DNA from: Bog-756 sp963725275
Lineage (GTDB): Bacteria > Actinomycetota > Acidimicrobiia > Acidimicrobiales > RAAP-2
Direction of reading: 5' to 3'
Assembly: GCA_963725275.1 (NCBI GenBank)
Contig: CAVRXS010000005.1
Location: forward strand, 846,944 to 910,943
Length of the DNA stretch: 64,000 nucleotides
Part shown: positions 34,081-43,491 of the stretch, one piece after another
How the letters are laid out: each line of letters begins with the position of its first letter
How positions within the stretch are numbered: position 1 is the stretch's first letter
Translations under genes and position numbers: made by a program
The notes under the pieces: model-generated
Told to the model about the DNA's origin: nothing
The model's database searches: none
The model's input: the letters and a program-made list of their open reading frames with translations, nothing else

Positions 34081-34935
34081 ATGAGTTCGAAGATGCGCCG
34101 ATTCGAAGGCCGGAGCGCGATCGTGACCGGGGCGAGCCGCGGGATCGGGGCAGCGACCGCACGACGTCTCGCTGCAGAAGGCGCCGATCTCGTGATCACG
34201 GCGAGGACGGTCGACGAACACCCGACGCTTCCGGGCTCGCTACGGGAGACTGCTGAGGGTCTGGAGCAGTTCGGAGGCCAGGTCCACGTGGTCAGCGCCG
34301 ATCTGAGCGATGCCGACGAGCGGTCGACGATCGTGTCGCAGGCGACAGAGCTACTCGGTCACCCGGTGGACATCCTGGTCAACAACGCCGCCGCCGCCAT
34401 CTATCAGCCGCTGATCGACTTTCCACTGAAGCGCAGAATGCTGATCTTCGAGGTCAATGTGCACGCGCCGATGGACTTGATGCAGGGCGTGTTACCCGGG
34501 ATGATCGAACGAAGAGAGGGTTGGATCGTGAACGTGTCGAGCGCGACGGCCCATTCGTGGAGGCCACCATTCAGCCTGGGATCGCTGGGCGCCTCGACCG
34601 GCATCTACGGGGCATCAAAGGCTGCGCTCAATCGGATCACCAACTCGCTTGGTGCCGAATGTGCGGGAACCGGCGTGCGGATCAACACGGTCGAGCCGCG
34701 TGCGGCGGTGTTGAGCGAGGGCGCCGAGTCCCTCGTGGGGTCCATGCTCGCTGCGGACCAGATCGAGTCCATGGAGGAGATGGTGGAGGCCCTGACGATC
34801 CTCTGTGCGTGCCCATCTGATCGAACGGGGATGTCACACGTGAGCCTCGACCTGATCGGTGAACTCGGCATCGAGGTTCATGATCTCGATGGGCAACCGA
34901 TGGCCAGCGGCGGACAGGCTCTGAGCGAGCGATGA
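34081..34935 (+). CDS. SDR-family oxidoreductase
   Basis: A 284-residue classical SDR: TGASRGIGAATARR near residue 14, NNAAAAIY near 100 (the usual NNAG altered to NNAA), NVSSATAHS with the catalytic serine, and YGASKAALNR. The C-terminal part is longer and ends SLDLIGELGIEVHDLDG. ATG 34081 (or GTG 34078) follows a GGGGGAG. The stop overlaps the start of the next SDR (ATGA). The pair would carry out two NAD(P)-dependent steps, perhaps on the two amidohydrolase substrates. It is 53 bases from the upstream amidohydrolase and probably in the same operon. Confidence 0.88.
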   Translation: MSSKMRRFEGRSAIVTGASRGIGAATARRLAAEGADLVITARTVDEHPTLPGSLRETAEGLEQFGGQVHVVSADLSDADERSTIVSQATELLGHPVDILVNNAAAAIYQPLIDFPLKRRMLIFEVNVHAPMDLMQGVLPGMIERREGWIVNVSSATAHSWRPPFSLGSLGASTGIYGASKAALNRITNSLGAECAGTGVRINTVEPRAAVLSEGAESLVGSMLAADQIESMEEMVEALTILCACPSDRTGMSHVSLDLIGELGIEVHDLDGQPMASGGQALSER

Positions 34936-35675
34936 CACAGTTCGACCTCACGGGCCGGACAGCCCTCGTCACGGGTGCGGGTCAGAACGTCGGCAGAGGC
35001 ATCGCTCACGCCCTTTCATCACAAGGTGCCGCTGTGCTGGTGAACGATGTGCGGCCGGACCGGGCGGAGGCCGTCGTCCGAGAGATCTCGACGGCGGGCG
35101 GCCCGGCCAGAGCTGCGGTCTTCGACGTCACCGATCTGGAATCGGTGATGGCTGCACTCGGGGACGTGGGGCCCGTGGACATCCTGGTCAACAACGCAGG
35201 CAATGGCGGCAGCCAGGCGATGCTCCTGGAGCCGTTCGTGACGACGCTTCCGAGCGCCTGGGAGGGGCCGATCCGGGTGAATCTCTATGGGGTGCTGCAC
35301 TGCTGCCGCGCCGTCGTCCCCGGGATGTGCGATCGGGGCTGGGGGCGAGTGATCACCATCTCTTCCGGTGCCGGGACCTCGGGGGTCGCTATCGGAGTCT
35401 CCGCCTACAGCGCCGGGAAGGGCGCCGGGATCGCCTTCACCCGGACGTTGGCTCTTGAAGTAGCGCGCCAGGGAGTGACGGCGAACTCGCTGGCGATCGG
35501 CTTGATGGGCGTTCCCGATCCCACGGTCACCGAGAAGCTCGCGAAGTCCATCCCGGTGGGCAGGATCGGGAGGCCGGACGATGTGGCCGCCGCCTGCGTG
35601 TGGCTGGCATCGGACGGCGCCAGCTGGGTCACGGGTCAGACGATCGGGATCAACGGCGGCTCAGTGACATCGTGA
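34932..35675 (+). CDS. SDR-family oxidoreductase (FabG-like)
   Basis: A 247-residue compact FabG-type SDR: TGAGQNVGRGIAHAL (cofactor loop with N in place of G at one position), NNAGNGG, TISSGAGTSG, YSAGKGAGIAF and a C-terminal TGQTIGINGGSVTS. Length and C-terminus match tetrameric 3-oxoacyl-reductase/alcohol-dehydrogenase types. It is coupled to the preceding SDR and is the last gene of the MarR-headed cluster. The 560 bases that follow contain only a transporter remnant. Confidence 0.9.
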   Translation: MTQFDLTGRTALVTGAGQNVGRGIAHALSSQGAAVLVNDVRPDRAEAVVREISTAGGPARAAVFDVTDLESVMAALGDVGPVDILVNNAGNGGSQAMLLEPFVTTLPSAWEGPIRVNLYGVLHCCRAVVPGMCDRGWGRVITISSGAGTSGVAIGVSAYSAGKGAGIAFTRTLALEVARQGVTANSLAIGLMGVPDPTVTEKLAKSIPVGRIGRPDDVAAACVWLASDGASWVTGQTIGINGGSVTS

Positions 35676-35727
35676 TCGCCGTGGCCAGTCTCCGTAGCTC
35701 TACAGCAATGCCTGATCCACTTCACAG

Positions 35728-35991
35728 TCACCGCCGTACACGGCCAGAGCGTAGACAACCAAAGCTCAGCGGCTGTACGAGCGACATCTCGCCCCTGTGC
35801 AAGGCAAGCGCTTGGAACAGGAACGATCCTGCCAATGCCACCCAACCCAAAAGCCATAGGGGGCTCGAAAACAGGTAGACGACGAGGTGCCATCCCTTGG
35901 ACCGCTTCGGATCGCTCGTGCTGGCGACGTGCTGGGTCGTAACATTCAGGGCGTTGCAGAGGGCCGCCAGCAATGCGAACGGGAACGTCAA
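35728..35991 (-). pseudogene. N-terminal fragment of a DMT-family (EamA-like) transporter
   Basis: From a TTG at 35991 the frame encodes FALLAALCNALNVTTQHVAS and later SPLWLLGWVALAGSFLFQAL and LHRGEMSLVQPL. These are the first two membrane helices of a drug/metabolite-type permease, as found in many actinobacterial EamA proteins. After SLVQPL the sequence leaves the family and stops within ten residues, so roughly 200 residues are missing. The remaining part of 35676-36235 has no recognised gene. A short frame upstream (36194-35988) overlaps this start by TTGA but matches nothing I know. Confidence 0.68.
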
Positions 35992-36235
35992 CCGTCGATC
36001 TCCGGGATTCCTTCCAACGCTCGGAGTCGGTTAGCACTGGGGCCGATCATCGTGATGGGTAGTCGCAGACACACTTCGCCCATAGTGAGCAGCGCACGAG
36101 TGCAGCTAGGATTCGCAACTGAAGCTTCAACGCCCCGATCCTTACAGGCGGAAGCCTCGATGACCGCCCCGGTCTTGGTAGTGAGGGGCATCATCAGGAT
36201 TGCCGAAGCTCACTCGGAAAAGATGGCCCGGCGAA

Positions 36236-37000
36236 CTAGCCCACAGCCTCGGGGTCGAGAGACTCTTCGGGTTCGGGAGCATCCTGTGGATAGATGACCC
36301 AATGGATGACGGCGGCCACGACTCCGCCAACCGCTGGAGCCACGATGAACAACCAGACTTGGCTCAGGGCCGTTCCCCCCACCACGAGTGCTGGGCCCAG
36401 GCTCCTGGCGGGGTTTACCGACGTGCCCGTGAGAGGGATGCCGATCAGGTGAATGAACGTCAGCGTGAGGCCGATGACCAGCCCGGCGGTCAGGGCGTTT
36501 GCGATTCGTGAGGTCACTCCAAGGATGACGAATACGAAAATGGCCGTCAGCACCACCTCAACCAAAAAGGCACCACCAGCGGTGATATGGACGTCTGACG
36601 CCGTTCCGTAACCGTCTGCTCCGAGGCCAGTAACGGCCCGGTTGTAGAAGGGGGATGCGCTGAACACAGTCCAGAGCAGCAAAGCGCCCAGGATGCCTCC
36701 GATGAACTGGGCGACCATGTAGCAAACACCCTCGACTGGCTGGATGCGCCGGGTGAGGAGTGCGCCGATGGTCACGGCTGGATTGACGTGGCACCCCGAG
36801 ATGGGTCCCAGCACGTAGACCAAGGCTGTGAGCACGAACCCGAAGGCAAGTGCAGTAGCCACGATGCCAGCGGAGAGGTTGTGGGCAAGGGAGAACCCGG
36901 CGAAGTTGAACCCCTTGCCGAACGACAATGTGGCCACGCCACAGGCGACAAAGACGAGGATGAGTGTTCCAAGCAGTTCTGCGGCAAGTTTCCGGAGCAT
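36236..37000 (-). CDS. Aquaporin (MIP family, AqpZ-like)
   Basis: A 254-residue integral membrane channel with six transmembrane helices and two half-helices carrying the NPA boxes (HVNPAVT near residue 72, SVNPARS near 195). The selectivity region HLIGIPLTGTSVNPAR has the His and Arg of water-selective aquaporins rather than the glycerol-facilitator pattern with its extra loop, so water transport is more likely. The start ATG 37000 follows AAAGG. The tail is acidic and cytoplasmic. It is divergent from the PPK2 gene. Confidence 0.9.
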   Translation of the reverse strand: MLRKLAAELLGTLILVFVACGVATLSFGKGFNFAGFSLAHNLSAGIVATALAFGFVLTALVYVLGPISGCHVNPAVTIGALLTRRIQPVEGVCYMVAQFIGGILGALLLWTVFSASPFYNRAVTGLGADGYGTASDVHITAGGAFLVEVVLTAIFVFVILGVTSRIANALTAGLVIGLTLTFIHLIGIPLTGTSVNPARSLGPALVVGGTALSQVWLFIVAPAVGGVVAAVIHWVIYPQDAPEPEESLDPEAVG

Positions 37001-37336
37001 CCGAACGACCTTTCATTGGCTCGATCCGATCTGACCTCGTGGCTGCCCCCAAAGCCACTCTAAAAAGGTACTTGGATCGTTGGGGTAAGTGCGTACCAAC
37101 GAGGGGCCGGTCCGGCGGCCCCTCCGGAGATCGAGGGTGCGGTCGTCACGAGCCCACGGGTGTCTCTGGAATCGACTCGGTAGCGCCTCGTCCGGAGTCA
37201 CTCTGGTCGAGGAGACCGACCCGTCAATGATCCATGTATCCGTCACACGGCGCTCCTCTTGCTCGCCGGGAGCGTCTGGACCAACAGAAGGCCCTTGCGG
37301 AGTGCTCACACTACAATGGTCCTACGACGCAAGGTG
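37001..37336. other. Divergent promoter region (aquaporin / PPK2)
   Basis: 336 bases without a gene. A TACAAT (37312-37317) twenty bases before the PPK2 ATG is a plausible -10 box without a matching -35. Nothing else was recognised. Confidence 0.4.
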
Positions 37337-38176
37337 ATGGATCATGAACGAGACGGGTCGTCGAGCACCACCGTGACCAGACAAACCAGAACCGAGCTTC
37401 CTGAGAGGATGGGGCGCAAGGAGTACGAGAAGGAGCTCCGGCGCCTGCATGTGGAGTTGGTCCATCTGCAGCGGTGGATCGTGCACCAGAATGCCAAGGT
37501 CTGCATTGTGTTCGAGGGCCGCGACACGGCGGGAAAGGGCGGTGTCATCAAGCGTCTGACCGAGAGGGTGAGCCCTCGGGTGTTCCGGGTCGTCGCCCTT
37601 CCCGCCCCGAACGACCGTGAACGTTCCCAGATGTATGTGCAACGCTACATTCCCCACCTTCCAGCGGGCGGCGAAGTCGTGATCTTCGATCGAAGTTGGT
37701 ACAACCGTGCCGGGGTCGAACCGATCATGGGATTTTGTACGGGAGAGGAGACAGCCCGGTTTCTCCAACTTGTTCCTTTTGTCGAGCAGTCAATCGTTGA
37801 TTCGGGTGTGATACTGCTCAAGTACTGGCTCGAGGTCAGCCCGGGAGAGCAGACGCGCCGATTGAGTGCCCGCATCAAGGATGGCCGTAAGACGTGGAAG
37901 CTTTCGCCGATGGACCTCCAGTCCTACGGGCGCTGGTACGACTACTCCAGGGCGCGCGACGCCATGTTCGCGGCCACGGACACCGAGGTGGCACCCTGGT
38001 GGGTGGCCAACTCCGACGACAAGCGCCGGGCTCGCCTCAACATCATCGGCCACATCCTCGACACGATCCCTTACGAGCGCGAGAAGCAGCCGACCGTGGT
38101 CCTCCCGCCTCGCCAACAGCAGGGCGACTATCGAGACCCGCGAGCGAACCAGCACGAGGTGCCGACCCGATTCTGA
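37337..38176 (+). CDS. ppk2: Polyphosphate kinase 2 family protein
   Basis: A 279-residue PPK2 from ATG 37337; upstream in-frame starts precede the -10 box and are unlikely. It has Walker A in FEGRDTAGKGGVIKRL near residue 58, the arginine-rich lid VQRYIPHLPAGGEVVIFDRS with Walker B, WYNRAGVEPIMGFC, and the substrate segment LLKYWLEVS. One-domain class I PPK2 enzymes use polyphosphate to phosphorylate GDP/ADP, or run in reverse, and thus regenerate nucleoside triphosphates from stored polyphosphate. The stop is 22 bases from the convergent stop of the lipid-kinase-like gene. Confidence 0.92.
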   Translation: MDHERDGSSSTTVTRQTRTELPERMGRKEYEKELRRLHVELVHLQRWIVHQNAKVCIVFEGRDTAGKGGVIKRLTERVSPRVFRVVALPAPNDRERSQMYVQRYIPHLPAGGEVVIFDRSWYNRAGVEPIMGFCTGEETARFLQLVPFVEQSIVDSGVILLKYWLEVSPGEQTRRLSARIKDGRKTWKLSPMDLQSYGRWYDYSRARDAMFAATDTEVAPWWVANSDDKRRARLNIIGHILDTIPYEREKQPTVVLPPRQQQGDYRDPRANQHEVPTRF

Positions 38177-38198
38177 CCGGATGCCCCGGGGCGGGTAC

Positions 38199-39559
38199 CT
38201 AGCCGGGCTGCCGTCCATTCGCCAGCTGGAGTAGATCGTGAATATGCACGCCGCGAGATTGGCGCCGAATAGCGACCTCGACGTTGCCCTCCGGAACGAG
38301 CATCCGCAGACCCTGTGGGTGCGCGCGCGGAAGGTCATCGGCGTCTCGAGTTCGAGGGCCTCGCCATCGACGCCGGCATACGCCGTACCGGAACGGGACC
38401 TGATCTCGAACCTCTCGCAGCCGAAAGCGAAAGCGTGGCCGCTACGCGGCGCCTGGCCGGCCAGGGCCAGGGTGACGACCTCGGCCGCCTGTGTGCCGGT
38501 CGCCGCGCTCACGGCGAACACGCCGAGCTGTCCGGTATCGAGACGAAGGCGTTGTGACGTGCTCGGCGAGGCTGCGAGGACGTAAGGGTTGTTCGACACC
38601 ATGAGGAGAAAGGACCCGTCGACCTCTGTGCCGCCGGGTGTCACGAACGACAGATCGAAGGGTTCCGTAGCCTTGCCGAGCAATTCTGGGAGTAGCTGCT
38701 TCGTCGTCGCCACCTTGGCCTCCCGGTAGCCCTCCTGCTGGACGATCGTGGCATAGACGCCCAGCGAGACATTGTTGACGAAGAACCGGCCATTCACGGT
38801 CCCATAGTCGATCCGCCGCTCGATGGCATCGCGAAAGGCATAGACACTCTGGCGCGGGTCGCGACGATCAAGGCCCAGATCAAGGGCGAAGTGGTTCCTC
38901 GTCCCTGCGGCCACGCACACGAAGGGAAGGTCGTGTTCCACGGCGATCGAGGCCACCAGCGCCTGTGAGCCATCTCCACCGGCCATACCGAGGCAGTCGG
39001 CGCCCCGGGAAATGGCGTCGCGCGCCAGTTCTGCGAGATCCAGCCCGTGGTCGAGCATCACGGGCTCCACCCCGAGCGAGGATGCCAACTCCACCAACCC
39101 GAACCGATCGACCTTCCCTCCGCCTGACCACGGGTTGCACAACAAGACGGGGTGCGAGGGTGGGGTCACACGGCGTACGCGAGCAGCCGCGGTGCCCCGG
39201 AGACTTGCGGCGAGCGCCCCCCGCGCCGACAGAACAGCTGCCGCGAGAAGCGCGAGGGAGATGGCAGCTCGGACGAAGGACTGCCAGTCCTCGTTGCCGG
39301 CCCCGAGCAATGCCGAGACCAGGAGGGCTGCTCCTGTGACCATTGCGACGATCCCGTACCCACGGCGTGGCGCCCGTTTCGTGATTGCCCACCACCCGCC
39401 GGCGACAGCGAAGGAGAAACCGGCCGCTCCCACGACGAGGTATGCGCCGTTACGAACCAGGAAACCGATCAGCGCCACAGCGAGCAGAAAGCCCGCGACG
39501 AGCGAGAGTACCGCGAGGGCACGCTGTCGAGCGGTGGATACGCGATTCGAGTCAGACAC
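38199..39559 (-). CDS. Membrane diacylglycerol kinase-like protein, C-terminus frameshifted
   Basis: The N-terminal ~110 residues hold about four membrane helices. Then comes a DAGK catalytic domain: LLCNPWSGGGKVDRFGL, GMAGGDGSQALVASIA, CVAAGTRNHFALDLG, VNNVSLGVYATIV and DGEALELETPMTF. It would phosphorylate diacylglycerol or a similar lipid at the membrane. In the given sequence the frame then runs on antisense to PPK2 as far as 37790. Shifting frame inside the GCGCGCGC run (38320-38329) instead gives HPQGLRMLVPEGNVEVAI and HDLLQLANG and a stop at 38199, the normal family ending. I take that as the real C-terminus, so the two-base or one-base slip is recent or a sequencing error. GTG start at 39559. 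Confidence 0.82.
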
Positions 39560-39746
39560 GTGCCGTCACCGATACCCGGTCCGGCCGCACGGCATTGGGT
39601 CCGCTCGTGCTCGCGACACGAGGAAGACGGAATCCCTGACACCGCTCGGGTGAGGTCATGACCATGCACCATTCCCCTGGCCTTCGACTTGGCCACATTG
39701 TAGGTTCAGACCGAACGGCGTGAGATGACCGAAAGGTCACAAGTAG

Positions 39747-41441
39747 TTGGAGCGCACGTTGGACGAACGCCCTTCAGGGACGGCCAGATGGATACCCGGC
39801 GTGAGGGCCGCTCGGACCTACGAAGGGCGATGGCTCCGGTCCGACGTTGTCGCAGGCGTTGTGCTTGCTGCCATCCTGGTGCCTCAGGGGTTAGCGTACG
39901 CCGAGCTGGCAGGACTTCCCCCTGTCACGGGCCTGTACACGTCCGTCGGATGCCTTGTCGGCTATGCGGTCTTCGGGCCGTCCCGAATACTCGTCCTGGG
40001 CCCCGATTCGTCGATCTCGCCCATGATCTTTGCCGCCCTCGTGCCGCTGCTGGCGGGTGGCGACGTGCACCGAGCAATCGCGCTGGCCGGAATGCTCGCC
40101 GTGATCGTCGCCGTGATCGAGATCGGGTTGGGGATCGGGCGGCTCGGCTTCGTCGCCGACCTCCTCTCGAGCGAGGTGCAGGTCGGCTACATGAACGGGC
40201 TTGCCCTCATCATCATCGTGAGCCAGCTACCCAAGCTCTTCGGGTTCTCGACGAACGCTGAGGGCTTCGGTCCTGAGCTCAAGGCCTTCGTGCTCGGGAT
40301 CGACGGCACTGTCGGCCCGGCGCTCGTGGTGGGCCTGGGGGTCCTGGCCATCCTGCTCGTGCTGCCCCGATTCACCAAGAGCGTCCCCGCGGTCCTCGTC
40401 AGCATCGCGTTCGCCACCGTCGTCTCGGCCATCTTCGACCTCCACGCTCGCGGGGTATCGACCGTCGGGACACTCCCGAAGGGAGTCCCGACGCCCTCCC
40501 TTCCCTGGACCAAGTGGGCCGATGTCGGGCCTTTGATGGTCGCGGCCATGGGGATCACCTTGGTATCGCTGGCGGACACGATCGCCACATCCTCGAGCTT
40601 CGGGGCCCGCCTCGGTGAGGAGGTGAATCCCAACCAAGAGATGATCGGTATCGGTGCCGCCAACTTGGCGGCCGGTCTTCTTCAGGGTTTCGCGGTGTCG
40701 ACCAGCGGGTCGCGTACTGCCGTCGTCGAGCAGGCGGGGGCAAAATCCCAACTTTCGTCGTTGGTCGGGGCCGGCATCGTCGTGGCATTGCTACTGTTCT
40801 TCAACTCCCTGCTGGCAGACCTGCCCCAGGCTGCACTGGCCGCCGTGTTGATCGCAGCGGCGCTCTCCCTGCTCGACCTGGAGGCGCTGGTCCGCTATTA
40901 CAGGGTTCGAAAGAGCGCGCTCGTGCTCTCGGTGGTCGCCAGCCTGGGCGTCATCGTGCTCGGGGTCCTGCCAGGGATCGTCCTTGCCGTGGTCCTCGCC
41001 GTGCTGTTGTTCTTTCGCCGCAGCTGGCAACCTCACGGTGCGGTCTTGGGCCAGGTCGAGGATTTGGAAGGATGGCACAGCATCCGGCGGTATCCCGACG
41101 CGCGGGAAACCCCGGGGATCGTGGTCTACCGCTGGGAGGCTCCGCTGTTCTTCGCCAACTGTTCAGCCTTCCGGACCCAGATCAGGCGGATCGTCGCTGA
41201 ACGCCACCCGTCGTGGGTCGTCGTCCAGTGCGAAGTGATGACCGATGTCGACGTGTCGGCGGCCCGGATGCTCGAGCAACTGGACCGTGAGCTCAATACC
41301 TCGGGTGTCCACATGGCGTTCGTCGAGATGCGCACGAGACTGCAAGACCTGGTTCGTCGCTACGGTCTGTTCGAGACGCTCGATCGCGACCGCTTCTATC
41401 CCACCCTGAATGCGGCGTTGGCGGCTATCGGGGAGGAGTGA
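39747..41441 (+). CDS. SulP-family anion transporter with STAS domain
   Basis: A 564-residue SLC26/SulP protein. The membrane part (about residues 30-420) begins with VVLAAILVPQGLAYAELAGLPPVTGLY, the SulP signature, and continues GPDSSISPMIFAAL and many further helices. The cytosolic STAS domain (about 440-560) contains WEAPLFFANCSAF and MTDVDVSAARMLEQL. SulP proteins carry sulfate, bicarbonate or organic anions with H+ or Na+. The TTG start at 39747 follows GAAAGG. No neighbour hints at the ion. A short open frame after it (41445-41639) is not convincing. Confidence 0.92.
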   Translation: MERTLDERPSGTARWIPGVRAARTYEGRWLRSDVVAGVVLAAILVPQGLAYAELAGLPPVTGLYTSVGCLVGYAVFGPSRILVLGPDSSISPMIFAALVPLLAGGDVHRAIALAGMLAVIVAVIEIGLGIGRLGFVADLLSSEVQVGYMNGLALIIIVSQLPKLFGFSTNAEGFGPELKAFVLGIDGTVGPALVVGLGVLAILLVLPRFTKSVPAVLVSIAFATVVSAIFDLHARGVSTVGTLPKGVPTPSLPWTKWADVGPLMVAAMGITLVSLADTIATSSSFGARLGEEVNPNQEMIGIGAANLAAGLLQGFAVSTSGSRTAVVEQAGAKSQLSSLVGAGIVVALLLFFNSLLADLPQAALAAVLIAAALSLLDLEALVRYYRVRKSALVLSVVASLGVIVLGVLPGIVLAVVLAVLLFFRRSWQPHGAVLGQVEDLEGWHSIRRYPDARETPGIVVYRWEAPLFFANCSAFRTQIRRIVAERHPSWVVVQCEVMTDVDVSAARMLEQLDRELNTSGVHMAFVEMRTRLQDLVRRYGLFETLDRDRFYPTLNAALAAIGEE

Positions 41442-41675
41442 AGTATGCGCGTCCGGTCGTGGGGACACGGAGGGCTGCGACTTCTCCGCGTATGGTGGAG
41501 GCTGGTTGCTTCCCGCAAACGGCCTTTTCGGAGGCTTGGACGGCACCTGATGGCACTGTTCGGTCGTGACTGTCGGTTGTCTCGCCCGACGTTCCACGCT
41601 CTCTCCAGGTCTCTGGAAGTTTGTACCTCCGCCGACTAGCGTGGCCGCCGTGAATCTGACCGTGGAGGAGCGTTG

Positions 41676-42104
41676 ATGCAGCAGCCGGTCGCGGACGTGT
41701 TCACTTGGCCGGCGGATGACCCGCGGCTGATCGGTAGCCGGTGCGAGGGTTGCGGGGCGGTCACCTTCCCGGTGCAATCCCGGTGTCCGCGCTGTAGCGC
41801 CCCCGGCATGGCCGAGGTACTCCTGCCACGCCACGGCACCCTTGTCTCCTGGACGACCCAGGGGTTCCCGCCGAGCTTCGACTACATGGGCGGGGCGTCG
41901 TTCGAACCCTATGGGGTAGGGCTGGTGCAGCTCGACGACGTCGTGCGGGTCGAGTCACGGCTCACCGAAAGTGACCCCGAAAAGCTCGACTTCGGCATGG
42001 AGGTCGAGCTGCGAATCGTCCCGTTCTACGTCGACGGCGACGGCAACGAGATCGTGACCTTCGCCTTTGCGCCGGTCGGGGTCCAGAACAACGAGGAGCG
42101 TTAA
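41676..42104 (+). CDS. Zn-ribbon/OB-fold DUF35 protein (second)
   Basis: A 142-residue DUF35 protein with zinc ribbon CEGCG (about residue 23) and CPRCS (about 37), then the OB-fold LVSWTTQGFPPSFDYMGGASF. ATG 41676 is preceded by GGAGGAG; TTG 41673 is the alternative. It ends immediately before the thiolase start, one transcription unit. As with the pair at 17163-18748, it should bind the thiolase and present the CoA substrate. Confidence 0.9.
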   Translation: MQQPVADVFTWPADDPRLIGSRCEGCGAVTFPVQSRCPRCSAPGMAEVLLPRHGTLVSWTTQGFPPSFDYMGGASFEPYGVGLVQLDDVVRVESRLTESDPEKLDFGMEVELRIVPFYVDGDGNEIVTFAFAPVGVQNNEER

Positions 42105-43247
42105 ATGGACGACGTCGCCATCATCGGAGTCGGCCTCCACCCCTTCGGCCGGCACGGCGACAAGTCCGCGTTCGAGATGGGCGCCGATGCAGTGGAGCTG
42201 GCCTTGAGTGACGCTGGCGTGCCGTGGAGTGATGTCCAGTGCGCCTTCGGCGGGAGCTGGGAGGTCTGGACCGACCCCCTCACCGGTCTGATCGGCCTCA
42301 CCGGCATCCCGTTCATCAACGTGTTCAGCGCGTGTGCGACCGGCGCCGCGACCATCCAACAGGCCGCAAACGCCATCCTCGCCGGCACCAACGACATCGT
42401 CATGGCCGTGGGGACCGACAAGCACCCCAGGGGCTCGTTCAAGGGCAACCCGATGCTCACCAACGTGCCCGCCTGGTACGGCGACAACGGGCAATACGTC
42501 ACCACCAAGTTCTTCGGCATGAAGATCAACAAATACATGCACGACTACGATCTCTCCTCTGCGACCCTGGCCAAAGTGGCGGCCAAGAACTACCGGAACG
42601 GCGCTCTCAACCCGAAGGCCTTCCGCCGCAAGCCGATCACCGAGGAGGAGATCCTCAGCTCACAGATGCTCAACTACCCACTCACGTCGTACATGTTCTG
42701 CGCTCCCGACGAGGGTGCCGCGGCGGTCGTGCTCTGTCGCGCCGACATCGCGCACCGATACACCGATACACCGATATACGTGAAGGCGACTGCCATCCGC
42801 ACGCGCAACTACGGCGCCTATGAGGTCAACACCACCTGGGCCGCCGTAGAGGAGGATGTCGCCCCCACCGTGTATGCGTCCCGCGCCGCCTACGAGGAAG
42901 CTGGAATCGGACCAGAGGACGTTGACGTGATTCAGCTCCAGGACACCGATGCCGGCGCCGAGGTCATCCACATGGCTGAGAACGGATTCTGCGCCAATGG
43001 AGAGCAGGAGAAACTTCTCGCCACAGGTGCCACCGAGATCAACGGCTCCATGCCGGTCAACACCGACGGCGGCCTCATAGCCAACGGTGAGCCGATCGGC
43101 GCCTCCGGGCTCCGCCAGGTCCACGAGGTTGTGCTCCAGCTCCGCGGTCAGGCCGGCGAGCGCCAAGTCCAAGGCGACCCGCGCGTCGGGTACGCCCAGG
43201 TCTATGGCGCGCCTGGCATCGCCGCTGTCACCATCCTGGCCCGCTGA
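42105..43247 (+). CDS. SCP2-type thiolase/acetyl-CoA acetyltransferase-like protein (nucleophilic Cys present)
   Basis: A 380-residue thiolase-fold protein: VAIIGVGLHPFGRHGDKS at the start, FSACATGAATIQQAAN with the acyl-accepting cysteine, and NTDGGLIANGEPIGASGLRQ near the end, where the last block corresponds to the GHPxGxSG loop. In contrast to the protein at 17582 the cysteine is kept, so it may do real thiolysis of a 3-ketoacyl-CoA, with its DUF35 partner encoded directly upstream. It is convergent with the minus-strand amidohydrolase; the 244 bases between hold no recognised element. Confidence 0.88.
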   Translation: MDDVAIIGVGLHPFGRHGDKSAFEMGADAVELALSDAGVPWSDVQCAFGGSWEVWTDPLTGLIGLTGIPFINVFSACATGAATIQQAANAILAGTNDIVMAVGTDKHPRGSFKGNPMLTNVPAWYGDNGQYVTTKFFGMKINKYMHDYDLSSATLAKVAAKNYRNGALNPKAFRRKPITEEEILSSQMLNYPLTSYMFCAPDEGAAAVVLCRADIAHRYTDTPIYVKATAIRTRNYGAYEVNTTWAAVEEDVAPTVYASRAAYEEAGIGPEDVDVIQLQDTDAGAEVIHMAENGFCANGEQEKLLATGATEINGSMPVNTDGGLIANGEPIGASGLRQVHEVVLQLRGQAGERQVQGDPRVGYAQVYGAPGIAAVTILAR

Positions 43248-43491
43248 GGACACGCACCCTCTGGCAGCGTTGCGCGGGACGGGGTAACGGGCGTGCTCCA
43301 CCCTCCGCACAGAGCCCTTGTGACCGGCGCGATCGAGTTTCGGACGCTCCGGGTTTGGAGGCCATCAGAGTGACCCGAAAACCTCCCAGCAGAGGTCAGC
43401 GGAGGCCCCGACAACTCGCCCGGCGGTTCGGCCCTTCGTGAAATGAGCGGGTTCTGGCGCAAGCACCCCGGGGTTTCACCGGATGGACTAC

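Noticed and set aside
35988..36194. 68-codon minus-strand frame overlapping the DMT remnant start by TTGA
   Set aside because: The coupling is suggestive, but the peptide matches nothing I recognise and has no ribosome-binding site; not listed as a gene.
37790..38198. C-terminal extension of the lipid kinase antisense to PPK2
   Set aside because: Results from a slip in the GC run; the alternate frame gives a normal ending at 38199.
41445..41639. 64-codon plus-strand frame after the SulP gene
   Set aside because: Has GGAGGAG just upstream but an arginine-rich sequence with no family resemblance; probably chance.
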